Of a DNA stretch of 64,000 nucleotides, positions 1 through 13,100 are shown piece after piece; position 1 is the first letter of the stretch; each line of letters starts with the position of its first letter. A program made the translations under genes and the position numbers. The notes under the pieces are model-generated. The model did no database searches. It had not been told where the DNA came from and saw only the letters and a program-made list of their open reading frames with translations. Source of the DNA: Sphaeroforma sirkka (taxonomy: Eukaryota; Opisthokonta; Ichthyosporea; Ichthyophonida); NCBI GenBank assembly GCA_001586965.3, contig LUCW03002172.1, forward strand, positions 52,501 through 116,500, read 5' to 3'.

Positions 1-76
1 CCCGTATGTGTTAGACGCATCTGGCTTTCAGCTTCACCGTCTCCATGTAGATCGTGCGACACAACACCAAACCGCA
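1..76 (-). CDS. Possible exon 16 (partial, runs off the window)
   Basis: A GATAG acceptor in the correct phase (1) opens a frame that stays open to the window edge, starting VRFGVVSHDL. There is no homology support and the stretch is short, so this is a guess from phase alone. Intron 15 would be 77-207. Confidence 0.35.
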
Positions 77-976
77 CTATCAACCAAGACATAGGTATGA
101 CTAAGAAGCACACCCCCGCCCATACACACCAACCCACACACACATACCCCGACAATCACACAACACTCCCATTAACATATCACATGTACGCGGAGACACT
201 CTCTTACCGATCAAATCGGCATTGGTAATGGCCCTATTGAACAACGGAACAACCAGTTCCATGTCTTCAAAGTCCGTCTTTACTTCGCCAGTGGTTGCGG
301 CGCACACACGCTGATACTCCTTCAACTCTCGGCACACAATGACCTGACAGGTACCGGAGTCGCACTGTCGGTTGGACTGCAGGCAGGATAGACCGGTGTA
401 CTGTGGTTCGTTGGGGAGATCACAGTCTACGCTGAACTCGGACGCCTCGGAAACTAGCCACTTGTCAATGGCGGAGAAGTACTCGCACTGTTCCGTGCCG
501 GAGATCACATCATCACCGCAAGTCACGCAGCTGTGTTGAGGGATCATGTGACGTGAAGTGGTTAAGCTTAAGGTCTGTCTGGGCAGTCTCAAACCCTAAC
601 CCGATCAACGGCAACCCCTTTGTCGCAGATAGTAAGTCTCTGGTCTGGCAATACCCCACTCAGACACCACACCTAACATATACACTTCCCCAGCAACTCA
701 CCAGTTTTCACAGTCCGCATCAGTGCACGTGGCGTCGCCAGAGGGCAGCTGATCCCCAGTACAGTCGTCGGGATCACACAGACGGTCTTCACAGCAGCTA
801 GAGCAGCTGCCATCCTCACAGTCATCGTCCGCAAAGAAACGCTGGCCTGGTGTGCACGTGTTGCCGTCGTCCGCACAAGTCTTTTGTCTGCGGAGTGTGT
901 GGGAGAGGGGTATGTGGGGTCAGCAGAGGTCGCCAGGGCCAGGCTTTTTGACGGGGCTGTTTATAGTTGTTGATAT

Positions 977-1028
<52 letters not shown>

Positions 1029-1089
1029 ATATATATATATATATGTGTGTGTGTATGTGTGTGTGTGTGTATGTATGTATATTTGTATA

Positions 1090-1131
<42 letters not shown>

Positions 1132-4100
1132 TATGCAACAGAAAGATCTTACCTGCAGCACTTGGCACAGTTGTCTCTGTCGCACGGTGTACCGTCGGGA
1201 AAGGCTTCCACTTCACCATTGTCGGTGTCGCAGTCTTCCGAATCTGTGCCGCAAACCAGCTGTTTGCAACTGTGGTAGGGCGAGGTGTGCTGTGTATGTG
1301 AGTGTTGAGATATAATACTGGGAAATACGAGGTTAGTAGTCATGTGAGGTGCACCTGCTGTAACTGCGGGGCGGACATGTATGCTTGAGATATGCATACA
1401 GAATATAACAAGACTTAAATTCTCAGTACAAACGACTTGCGCAGCATGTGCAGCAACAATAGCGTGACACACTTCCGTGGCCAAATTACATGGATACTGT
1501 CAACATATATAGATGCAAATCGTGCTAGCACAAACCCATCTCTCGCTCTACTTAACACACATACCAATTTGTGCACAGATCTGGTGCCGTCTCTGAGCAC
1601 ACCCTGTCGCCCGAGAGACCCAACCCAGCCCCACAATCGCCTCCAAGCGTATTCGCCAGGTCAGAAGTACAAGCCACCGCCACACAGCAATCACTGCAGT
1701 CGTCTGTCTGGCAGTTGTCCTCACCGCTAGACCGGGTGCCGTCCGGACAAGTGGGGAACGCTACAGCGCATGTTTGCTGCGTGCAGCAGTTGTCACAGCT
1801 CTGTACGTCACAGTCTGTGTCTCCACTCTCGATGCTGCCGTCGTCGCAGTCAACGTTGCTGCATAGCTGGTCAACGCAACTGTGACAGGACAAACATTGG
1901 TGGAGGTGTTGGGAGAGTGTAAGTGTGGGTGTTAGTACGATACTTGTGACAGGCATTAGTGGAGGTGGTGGTATAGTATAAGTGTGTACGTGTGCTTCCC
2001 ATAAGTTGAATACGATTTTAATAAGGGCTCCGTATTGCATAATGCATATCAATATCTTCGACTACACACGCATGTCGGGACAAACAGATTAAAATTTAAG
2101 AGATACTATATTCTCAGTAAGACTTACTACACCCTCACCCAATACTAATATGTGTCACGTAGAACATCGATAAAATCTTAACAATACCTTTATTTGTTCA
2201 AACATCCACTATAGTAAGAATTGATAGACGGATTGCACAATATCAGCAACATGTCTGTTCTTCCCCAAGAGCCGCAAATGCAAATAAGCACACACACGTA
2301 TCATTGCACTTGCACTTCTCAGCAGCTCAACTGTAGCCCTCCAACAGTCCCATATGCAAATAAGCACACACACGTTTAACTGCCCTGTACATACCAATTG
2401 GTGCATCCGTCGTTTCTGCAATTTTGGTTTCCGCTCTTAACCTGCACGCCAAGGCATGTCACATCGTCGCAAACCAATTGCGTGCAGCTGGGCGTTTGGA
2501 GAAGAGGACAAACATAAACAAAAATGAATACTCAGGTGTGACTATGGTTTTAAAGATTGCAGAATGCAGCGAGTTGTGAAGAAATTGGGAAGGTCGTCTG
2601 TTGTTAGCACTGCACATAGCCGGTAGTTGGGCCTGTTGGGCCGACAACACCTCCACAAGGACACACTCGTATCATCTGTACTTCGTCTCATTCTTCAGTG
2701 CTATGGCTACTACACTCTCCCTACACACTCACACGCAGCAATAACACTGACCTACATATTCTCCACGACTCCCATCGACTCACCAATTGCCGCAGTTCCG
2801 GTCCGTACAGAAGGTCTGTGTGTTGTCAAACACCAGCCCGGGATCACAGCTGTCCGCATCGCACGTGCGCACTTCACAGCAGTTGTCACAGTTCGCATCT
2901 GTGCACGTAGAGACGCTGGGCACAGCATACTCGCCCTGGTCAGAGTCACACACGCGGTCGGCCGAGCATGTCTTGCCTGTGCAGCAGTTGGCGCATCCCT
3001 GTAGTGGTGGGATAGATAGACAGACGTAAGACGGTGGATTTGCAAATGGGATCGTTCTCGGGGTTAAAGCCAGTCTTGGGTTTGCTTGTTCTGTTGGGTT
3101 CTAGTCTTGGGTTTGCTTGTTCTGTTGAGTTCTAGTCTTGGGTTTGTTTGTTCTGTTGGGTTCTAGTCTTGGGTTTGTTTTGTTCTGTTGGGTTCTAGTC
3201 TTGGGTTTGCTTGTTCTGTTGGGTTCTAGTCTTGGGTATGCTTGTTCTGTTGGTTTCTAGTCTTGGGTTTACTTGTTCTGTTGGGTTATAGTCTTGGGTA
3301 TACTTGTTCTGTTGGGTTCTAGTCTTGGGTTTGCTTGTTCTGTTGAGCTTTAGTTATAGGTTTGCATGTTCTTCTAGTCCTAGGCTTGCTTGTTCTGCTG
3401 GGTTCTAGTCTTGGGTTCTGCTTGTTCTGTTGGTTTCTAGTCTTGGGCCTGCTTGTTCTGTTGGTTTCTAGTCTTGGGCATGCTTGTTCTGTTGGGTTCT
3501 AGTCTTGGGTCTTGCTTGTTCTGTTGGGTTCTAGTGGGTTTGCTTGTTCTGTTGGTTTCTAGTCTTGGGCATGCTTGTTCTGTTGGGTTCTAGTCTTGGG
3601 CATGCTTGTTCTGTTGGGTCTCTAGTCTTGGGTCTGTTTGTTCTGTTGGGTTCTAGTCTTGGGTTTGCTTGTTCCTGTTGGGTTCTAGTCTTGGGCATGC
3701 TTGTTCTGTTGGTTTCTAGTCTTGGGCTTTTACTTGTTCTGTTGGGTTATAGTCCTGGGCATACTTGTTCTGTTGGGTCTCCAGTCTTGGGTTTGCTTGT
3801 TCTGTTGAGTTTTAGTTATAGGTTTGCATGTTCTTCTAGTCCTAGGCTTGCTTGTTCTGCTGGGTTCTAGTCTTGGGTTTGCTTGTTCTGTTGGTTTCTA
3901 GTCTTGGGTTTGCTTGTTCTGTTGGTTTCTAGTCTTGGGTATGCTTGTTCTGTTGGGTTCTAGTCCTGGGCTCGAGTTCTGTTGGGTACTAGTCTTGGGG
4001 TTTGCTTGTTCCATTGGGTCTCTAGTCTTGGGCATGCTTGTTCTGTTGGGTTCTAGTCTTGGGTCTGCTTGTTCTGTTGGGTCTCTAGTCTTGGGCATGC

Positions 4101-7100
4101 TTGTTCTGTTGGGTCTCTAGTCTTGGGCATGCTTGTTCTGTTGGGTTCCAGTGGGCCTGTTTGTTCTGTTGGTTTCTAGTCTTGGGTTTACTTGTTCTGT
4201 TGGGTTCTAGTCTGGGCTTTTGTTTGTTCTGTTGAGTTTTAGTTATAGGCCTGCATGTTCTTCTAGTCCCAGGCTTGCTTGTTCCTGCTGGGTCTCTAGT
4301 CTTGGGCTCTGCTTGTCCTGTTGGTTTCTAGTCTTGGGCATGCTTGTTCTGTTGGGTTTCTAGTCTTGGGTTTGCTTGTTCTGTTGGGTCTCTAGTCCTC
4401 GGGCATGCTTGTTCTGTTGGGTTCTAGTCTTGGGTTTGTTTGTTCTGTTGGTCTCTAGTCTTGGGCCTTGCTTGTTCTGTTGGGTTTTAGTCTTAGGCAT
4501 GCTTGTTCTGTTGGGTCTCTAGTCTTGGGCTTCGAGTTCTGTTGGGTACTAGTCTTGGGTTTTGTTTGTTCCTGTTGGGTCTCTAGTCTGGGCATGCTTG
4601 TTCTGTTGGGTCTCTAGTCTTGGGCTCTGTTTGTTCTGTTGGGTTCTAGTCTTGGCCTGTTTTGTTTGTTCCTGTTGGGTCTCTAGTCCTGGGCATGCTT
4701 ATTCTGTTGGGTTCTAGTCTTGGGCATGCTTGTTCTGTTGGGTTCCTAGTGGGTCTGCTTGTTCTGTTGGTTTCTAGTCTTGGGTTTGCTTGTTCTGTTG
4801 GGTTCTAGTCCTGGGTCTGTTTGTTCCTGTTGAGTTTTAGTTATAGGGTTTGCATGTTCTTCTAGTCCTGCTCTTGCTTGTTCTGCTGGGTTCTAGTCTT
4901 GGGTTTGTTTGTTCCTGTTGGTCTCTAGTCTTGGGCCTGTTTGTTCTGTTGGTTTCTAGTCCCAGGCCTGCTTGTTCTGGCTGGGTTCTAGTCTTGGGCC
5001 TGCTTGTTCCTGTTGGTTTCTAGTCTTGGATATGCTTGTTCTGTTGGGTCTCCCAGTCTTGGGTTTGTTTGTTCTGTTGGTTTCTAGTCTTGGGTTTGTT
5101 TGTTCCTGTTGGGTTCTAGTCTTAGGCATGCTTGTTCTGTTGGTCTCTAGTCTTGGGCCTGTTTGTTCTGTTGGGTTCTAGTCTCGGGCATGCTTGTTCT
5201 GTTGGGTTCTCAGTCTTGGGTTTGCTTGTTCTGTTGGTTTCTAGTCTTGGGCCTGCTTTGTTCTGTTGGGTTCTAGTCTTAGGGCATGCTTGTTCTGTTG
5301 GGTTCTAGTCTTGGATCTGCATGTGTTCTGTTGGGTTCTAGTCTTGGGCTTTTCGTGTTCCTGTTGGGCACTAATCTTGGGCCTGCTTGTTCTGTTGGGT
5401 TCTAGTCTTGGGCATGCTTGTTCTGTTGGGTTCTAGTCCTTGGGCCTGCTTGTTCCTGTTGGGTTCTAGTCTTGGGCCTGTTTGTTTTGTTGGGTTCTAG
5501 CTGGTTTGTTTGTTCTGTTGGTTTCTAGTCCTGGGTTTACTTGTTCTGTTGGGTTCTAGTCCTGGTTTTGTTTGTTCTGTTGGGTTCTAGTCTTGGGCTT
5601 ATGTGTTCTGTTGGTTTCTAGTCCTGGGCATGCTTGTTCCTGTTGGGTTCTAGTCCTGGGCTTGCTTGTTCCTGTTGGGTTCTAGTCTTGGGGTCTGTTT
5701 GTTTTGTTGGGTCTCCAGTGGGCCTGCTTGTTCTGTTGGTTCTCTAGTCTTGGGTTTACTTGTTCTGTTGGGTCTCTAGTCTTGGGCTCTGCTTGTTCTG
5801 TTGGGCACTAGTCTTGGGCCTGTTTGTTCCATTGGGTTCTAGTCTTGGGCATGCTTGTTCCTGTTGGGTTCTAGTCTTGGGCTTGCTTGTTTTGTTGGGT
5901 TCCAGTGGGTTTGCTTGTTCCTGTTGGTTTCTAGTCTTGGGTTTCACTTGTTCCTGTTGGGTTCTAGTCTTGGGCCTGCTTGTTCCTGTTGGGTTCTAGT
6001 CTTGGGCCTGTTTGTTCTGTTGGGTTCTAGTCTTGGGTCTTGTTCTGTTGGGTCTCTAGTCTGGGCTTTTCCAGTCTTGTTCTGTTGGGTTCTAGTCTTG
6101 GCTTGGCTTGTTCCTGTTGGGTTCTCAGTCTGGGCCTGTTTTGTTCCTGTTGGGTTCTAGTCTTGGGCATGCTTGTTCTGTTGGGTTCTAGTCCTGGGCC
6201 TTGCTTGTTCCTGTTGGGTTCTAGTCTTGGGCATGCTTGTTCCTGTTGGGTTCTAGTCTTGGGCATGCTTGTTCTGTTGGGTCTCCAGTGGGTTTGTTTG
6301 TTCTGTTGGGTTTCTAGTCTTGGGCTTTACTTGTTCTGTTGGGTCTCTAGTCTTGGGTTTGGTTTGTTCTGTCTTCTAGGTTTGCATGTTCTTCTAGTCC
6401 CAGGCTTGCTTGTTCCTGCTGGGTTCTAGTCTTGGGTCTTGCTTGTTCTGTTGGTTTCTAGTCTTGGGCATGCTTGTTCTGTTGGGTTCTAGTCTTGGGC
6501 CTGTTTGTTCTGTTGGGTTCTAGTCTTGGGCATACTCTTGTTCCTGTTGGTCTCTAGTCTTGGGCCTGTTTGTTCTGTTGGGTTCTCAGTCTTGGGCTTT
6601 GCTTGTTCTGTTGGTTTCTAGTCTTGGGCATGCTTGTTCCTGTTGGGTTCTAGTCCTGGTTTGCTTGTTCTGTTGGGCTCTAGTCTTGGGCTCTGCTTGT
6701 TCCTGTTGGGTTCTAGTCCTGGGCATGCTTGTTCTGTTGGGTTCTCAGTCTTGGGCCTGCTTGTTCTGTTGGGGGTTCTAGTCTTGGGCCTTGTTTGTTC
6801 CTGTTGGGTTCTAGTCTTGGGCATGCTTGTTCCTGTTGGGTTCTAGTCTTGGGTATGCTTGTTCTGTTGGGTTCCAGTGGGTTTGCTTGTTCTGTTGGGT
6901 TTCTAGTCTTGGGTTTTGTTTGTTCTGTTGGTTTCTAGTCCTGGATATGCTTGTTCTGTTGGGTTCTAGTCTTGGGTTTGCTTGTTCTGTTGGTTTCTAG
7001 TCTTGGGCTTTGCTTGTTCTGTTGGGTCTCTAGTCTTGGGTATGCTTGTTCTGTTGGGTTTCTAGTCTTGGGTTTGCTTGTTCTGTTGGGTTCTAGTCTT

Positions 7101-10100
7101 GGGCATGCTTGTTCTGTTGGGTTCTAGTCTTGGGCCTGCTTGTTCTGTTGGTTTCTAGTCTGGGTTTGTTTTGTTCTGTTGGGTCTCTAGTCTTGGGCAT
7201 GCTTGTTCCTGTTGGGTCTCTAGTCTTGGATTTGCTTGTTCTGTTGGGTTCTAGTCTCTGGGCTGTTTTCGTGTTCTGTTGGGTACTAGTCTTGGGTTTT
7301 GCTTGTTCTGTTGGGTTCTAGTCTTGGGCATGCTTGTTCTGTTGGGTCTCTAGTCTTGGGTTTGTTTGTTCTGTCTGGTTGGGTTCTAGTCTTGGGTTTG
7401 CTTGTTTTGTTGGGTTCTAGTTGGTTTGCTTGTTCTGTTGGTTTCTAGTCTTGGGTTTACTTGTTCTGTTGGGTTCTAGTCTTGGGGCTCTGCTTGTTCC
7501 TGTTGGGTTCTAGTCCTGGGTTTGCTTGTTCCTGTTGGTTTCTAGTCTTGGGCATGCTTGTTCCTGTTGGGTTCTAGTCTTGGGTCTGCTTGTTTCTGTT
7601 GGGTTCTAGTCTTGGGCCTGCTTGTTCTGTTGGGTTCTAGTGGGCCTGCTTGTTCCTGTTGGTTTCTAGTCTTGGGTTTTACTTGTTCTGTTGGGTTCTA
7701 GTCCTGGGTTTGCTTGTTCTGTTGGGTACTAGTCTTGGGCCTGCTTGTTCTGTTGGGTTCTAGTCTTGGGCATGCTTTGTTCTGTTGGGTTCTAGTCTTG
7801 GGTTTGTTTGTTTTTGTTGGGTTCTAGTGGGTTTGTTTGTTCTGTTGGTTTCTAGTCTTGGGTTTTACTTGTTCTGTTGGGTCTCTAGTCTTGGGTTTGC
7901 TTGTTCTGTTGGGTCTCTAGTCTTGGGTTTGCTTGTTTGTTGGGTTCTAGTCTTGGGCATGCTTGTTCTGTTGAGTCTCCAGTGGGTTTGCTTGTTCTGT
8001 TGTTTCTAGTCCTGGGTTTACTTGTTCTGTTGGGTTCTAGTCTTGGGTTTGCTTGTTCTGTTGGGTTCTAGTCTTGGGCATGCTTGTTCTGTTGGTTTCT
8101 AGTCTTGGGCCTTACTTGTTCTGTTGGGTCTCTAGTCTTGGGTTTTCTTGTTCCTGTTGGGTTCTAGTCTTGGGTTTGTCATGTTCTTCTCCCAGTCCTA
8201 GGTTTGCTTGTTCTGTTGGGTTCTAGTCTTGGGTTTGCTTGTTCTGTTGGGTTCTAGTCTTGGGTTTGCTTGTTCTGTTGGGTTCTAGTCTTGGGTTTGC
8301 TTGTTCTGTTGGGTTCTAGTCTTGGGTTTGCTTGTTCTGTTGGGTTCTAGTCTTGGGTATGCTTGTTCTGTTGGGTTCTAGTCTTGGGTTTGCTTGTCTT
8401 GTTTCTGGGTTTGGTTCTTGGTTTCCTGGGCTACTTGTTCTGTTGGGTTCTAGTCTTGGGTTTGCTTGTTCTGTTGGGTTCTAGTCTTGGGCTTGCTTGT
8501 TCTGTTGGGTTCTAGTCTGGGCATGCTTTGTTCTAGTGGGTCTGCTTTGTCCTGTTGGTTCTAGTCTTGGGTTTACTTGTTCTGTTGGGTTCTAGTCTTG
8601 GGTTTGCTTGTTCTGTTGGGTTCTAGTCTTGGGTTTGCTTGTTCTGTTGGAGTTCTAGTCTTGGGCCTGCTTGTTCTGTTGGGTTCTAGTCTTGGGTTTG
8701 CTTGTTCTGTTGGTTTCTAGTCTTAGGTCTGCATGTCCTAGTCCCAGGTTGCCTTGTCCTGTTGGGTTCTAGTCTTGGGTTTACTTGTTCTGTTGGGTTT
8801 CTAGTCTTGGGTATGCTTGTTCTGTTGGGTTCTAGTCTTGGGTTTGCTTGTTCTGTTGGGTTCTAGTCTTGGGCCTTGCTTGTTCCTGTTGGGTTCTAGT
8901 CTTGGGTATGCTTGTTCCTGTTGGGTTCTAGTCTTGGGTTTGCTTGTTCTGTTGGGTTCTAGTCTTGGGTTTGCTTGTTCTGTTGGGTTCTAGTCTTGGG
9001 CATGCTTGTTCCTTGGGTTCTAGTCTTGTTTTTGCTTGTTCTGTTGGTTTCTAGTCTTGGGTTTGCTTGTTCTGTTGGGTTCTAGTCTGGGCCTGCTTGT
9101 CTGTTGAGTTTCTTGTTCTCATGGTCCTAGTCCCACTGCTTGTTCTGTTGGGTTCTAGTCTTGGGTTTGCTTGTTCTGTTGGGTTCTAGTCTTGGGTTTG
9201 CTTGTTCTGTTGGGTTCTAGTCTTGGGTTTGCTTGTTCTGTTGGGTTCTAGTCTTGGGTTTTACTTGTTCTGTTGGGTTCTAGTCTTGGGTTTGCTTGTT
9301 CTGTTGGGTTTCTAGTCTTGGGTTTGCTTGTTCTGTTGGGGTTCTAGTCTTGGGTATGCTTGTTCTGTTGGGTTCTAGTCTTGGGTTTTTGCTTGTTCTG
9401 TTGGTTTCTAGTCTTGGGTTTGCTTGTTCTGTTGGGTTCTAGTCTTGGGTATGCTTGTTCTGTTGGGTTCTAGTCTTGGGTTTGCTTGTTCTGTTGGGTT
9501 CTAGTCTTGGGTTTGCTTGTTCTGTTGGGTTCTAGTCTTGGGTTTGCTTGTTCTGTTGGGTTCTAGTCTTGGGTTTGCTTGTTCTGTTGGGTTCTAGTGG
9601 GTTTGCTTGTTCTGTTGGTTTCTAGTCTTGGGTTTGCTTGTTCTGTTGGGTTCTAGTCTTGGGTATGCTTGTTCTGTTGGGTTCTAGTCTTGGGTTTGCT
9701 TGTTCTGTTGGTTTCTAGTCTGGGTTTTGCTTGTTCTGTTGGGTTCTAGTCTGGGTTTATGCTTGTTCTGTTGGGTTCTAGTCTTGGGTTTGCTTGTTCT
9801 GTTGGGTTCTAGTCTTGGGTATGCTTGTTCTGTTGGGTTCTAGTCTTGGGTTTGCTTGTTCTGTTGGTTTCTAGTCTTGGGTTTGCTTGTTCTGGGTCTA
9901 GTCTTGGGCATGCTTGTTCTGTTGGGTTCTAGTCTTGGGTTTGCTTGTTCTGTTGGGTTCTAGTCTTGGGTTTGCTTGTTCTGTTGGGTTCTAGTCTTGG
10001 TTGTTTTGTTCTGTTGGGTTCTAGTCTTGGGTTCTTGTTCTGTTGGGTTCTAGTCTTGGGTTTGCTTGTTCTGTTGGGTTCTAGTCTTGGGTTTGCTTGT

Positions 10101-13100
10101 TTGTTCTGTTGGGTTCTAGTCTTGGGTTTTGCTTGTTCTGTTGGGTTCTAGTCTTGGGTTTGCTTGTTCTGTTGGGTTCTAGTCTTGGGTTTGCTTGTTC
10201 CTTGGGTTCTAGTCTTGGGTTTGCTTGTTCTGTTGGTTTCTAGTCTTGGGTATGCTTGTTCTGTTGGGTTCTAGTCTTGGGTTTGCTTGTTCTGTTGGGT
10301 TCTAGTCTTGGGTTTGCTTGTTCTGTTGTTGGTTCTAGTCTGGGCTTGCTTGTTCTGTTGGTCTCTAGTTTTACTTGTTCTGTTGGGTTCTAGTCTTGGG
10401 TTTGCTTGTTCTGTTGGGTTCTAGTCTTGGGTTTGCTTGTTCTGTTGGGTTCTAGTCTTGGGTTTGCTTGTTCTGTTGGGTTTCTAGTCTTGGGTTTGCT
10501 TTGTTCTGTTGGGTTCTAGTCTTGGGTTTGCTTGTTCTGTTGGGTTTCTAGTCTTGGGTTTGCTTGTTCTGTTGGGTTCTAGTCTTGGGTTTGCTTGTTT
10601 CTGTTGGTTTCTAGTCTTGGGTTTGCTTGTTCTGTTGGGTTCTAGTCTTGGGTTTTGCTTGTTCTGTTGGGTTCTAGTCTTGGGTTTGCTTGTTCTGTTG
10701 GTTTCTAGTCTTGGGTTTGCTTGTTCTGTTTGGGTTCTAGTCTTGGGTTTGCTTGTTCTGTTGTTCTAGTTGTTCCTGTTGGGTTCTAGTCTTGGGTTTG
10801 CTTGTTCTGTTGGGTTCTAGTCTTGGGTTTGCTTGTTCTGTTGTTCTAGTCTTGGGTTTTACTTGTTCTGTTGGGTTCTGGGTTCTAGTCTTGGGTTTGC
10901 TTGTTCTGTTGGGTTCTAGTCTTGGGTTTGCTTGTTCTGTTGGGTTTCTAGTCTTGGGTTGCTTGTTCTGTTGGGTTCTAGTCTTGGGTTTGCTTGTTCT
11001 GTTGGGTTCTAGTCTTGGGTTTGCTTGTTCTGTTGGGTTCTAGTCTTGGGTTTGCTTGTTCTGTTGGGTTCTAGTCTTGGGTTTGCTTGTTCTGTTGGTT
11101 CTAGTTCTAGCTTCTTGGTTCTAGTTTGCTTGTTCTGTTGGTTTCTAGTCTCCTGGGTTTTGCTTGTTCTGTTGGGTTCTAGTCTTGGGTTTGCTTGTTC
11201 TGTTGGGTTCTAGTCTTGGGTTGCTTGTTCTGTTGGGTTTCTAGTCTTGGGTTTGCTTGTTCTGTTGTTCTAGTCTTGGGTTTCTTGTCTTGGGTTTCTA
11301 GCTTGTTCTGTTTGTTGGTTTCTAGTCTTGGGTTTGCTTGTTCTGTTGGGTTTCTAGTCTTGGGTTTGCTTGTTCTGTTGGGTTCTAGTCTTGGGTTTTG
11401 CTTGTTCTGTTGGGTTCTAGTCTTGGGTTTGCTTGTTCTGTTGGGTTCTAGTCTTGGGTTTGCTTGTTCTGTTGGGTTCTAGTCTTGGGTTTGCTTGTTC
11501 TGTTGGGTTCTAGTCTTGGGTTTGCTTGTTCTGTTGGGTTTCTAGTCTTGGTTTGCTTGTTCTGTTGGGTTTGGGTCTCTAGTCTTGCTTGTTCTGTTGG
11601 GTTCTAGTCTTGGGTTTGCTTGTTCTGTTGGTTCTAGTCTTTTTGCTTGTTCTGTTGGTTTCTAGTCTTGGGTTTGCTTGTTCTGTTGGGTTCTAGTCTT
11701 GGGTTTGCTTGTTCTGTTGGGTTCTTCTAGTCTTGGGTTTGCTTGTTCTGTTTGTTGGGTTCTAGTCTTGGGTTTGCTTGTTCTGTTGGGTTCTAGTCTT
11801 GGGTTTGCTTGTTCTGTTTTCTAGTCTTGTTTGCTTGTTCTGTTGGTTCTAGTCTTGGGTTTGCTTGTTCTGTTGGGTTCTAGTCTTGGGTTTGCTTGTT
11901 CTTGTTCTAGTCTTGGGTTTCTAGTCTTGGGTTCTAGTCTTGGGTTGCTTGTTCTGTTGGGTTCTAGTCTTGGGTTTCTTGTTCTGTTGGTTTCTAGTCT
12001 TGTTTTCTTGTTCTGTTGGGTTCTAGTCTTGGGTTTGCTTGTTCTGTTGGGTTCTAGTCTTGGGTTTGCTTGTTCTGTTGGGGTTCTAGTCTTGGGTATG
12101 CTTGTTCTGTTGGGTTCTAGTCTTGGGTTTGCTTGTTCTGTTGGGTTCTAGTCTTGGGTTTGCTTGTTCTGTTTGGGTTTGCTTGTTCTGTTGGGTTTCT
12201 AGTCTTGGGTTTGCTTGTTCTGTTGGGTTCTAGTCTTGGGTTTACTTGTTCTGTTGTTCTAGTCTTGGGTTTTGCTTGTTCTGTTGGGTTCTAGTCTTGG
12301 GTTTGCTTTTTGCTTGTTCTGTTGGTTTTCTAGTCTTGTTTGGGTTTAGTCTTGTTCTGTTGGGTTTTCTAGTCTTGGGTTTACTTGTTCTGTTGTTCTA
12401 GTCTTGGGTTTCTTGTTCTGTTGGGGTTTGCTTGTTCTGTTGGGTTCTAGTCTTGGGTTTGCTTGTTCTGTTGGGTTCTAGTCTTGGGTTTTGCTTGTTC
12501 TGTTGGGTTCTAGTCTTGGGTTTGCTTGCTTGTTCTGTTGGGTTTTCTAGTCTTGGGTTTGCTTGTTCTGTTGGGTTCTAGTCTTGGGTTTGCTTGTTCT
12601 GTTGGGTTCTAGTCTGGGGTTTGCTTGTTCTGTTGGTTTCTAGTCTTGGGTTTGCTTGTTCTGTTGGGTTCTAGTCTTGGGGTTTGCTTGTTCTGTTGGG
12701 TTCTAGTCTTGGGTTTTGCTTGTTCTGTTGGGTTCTAGTCTTGGGTTTGCTTGTTCTGTTGGGTTCTAGTCTTGGGTTTGCTTGCTTGTTCTTGTTCTTG
12801 TTCTGTTGGGTTCTAGTCTTGGGGTTTGCTTGTTCTGTTGGGTTCTAGTCTTGGGTTTGCTTGTTCTGTTGGTTTCTAGTCTTGGGTTTGCTTGTTCTGT
12901 TGGGTTTCTAGTCTTGTTTCCAGGTTTTGCTTGTTCTGTTGGGTTCTAGTCTTGGGTTTGCTTGTTCTGTTGGGTTCTAGTCTTGGGTTTGCTTGTTCTG
13001 TTGGGTTCTAGTCTTGGTTTGCTTGTTCTGTTGGGTTCTAGTCTTGGTTTTGCTTGTTCTGTTTTCTAGTCTTGGGTTTGCTTGTTCTGTTGGGTTCTAG

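Noticed and set aside
3898-6824. Minus-strand open frames rich in PKTRTQQEQ
   Set aside because: Same satellite read on the other strand. There is no start context, no conservation of frame, and the region is intronic.
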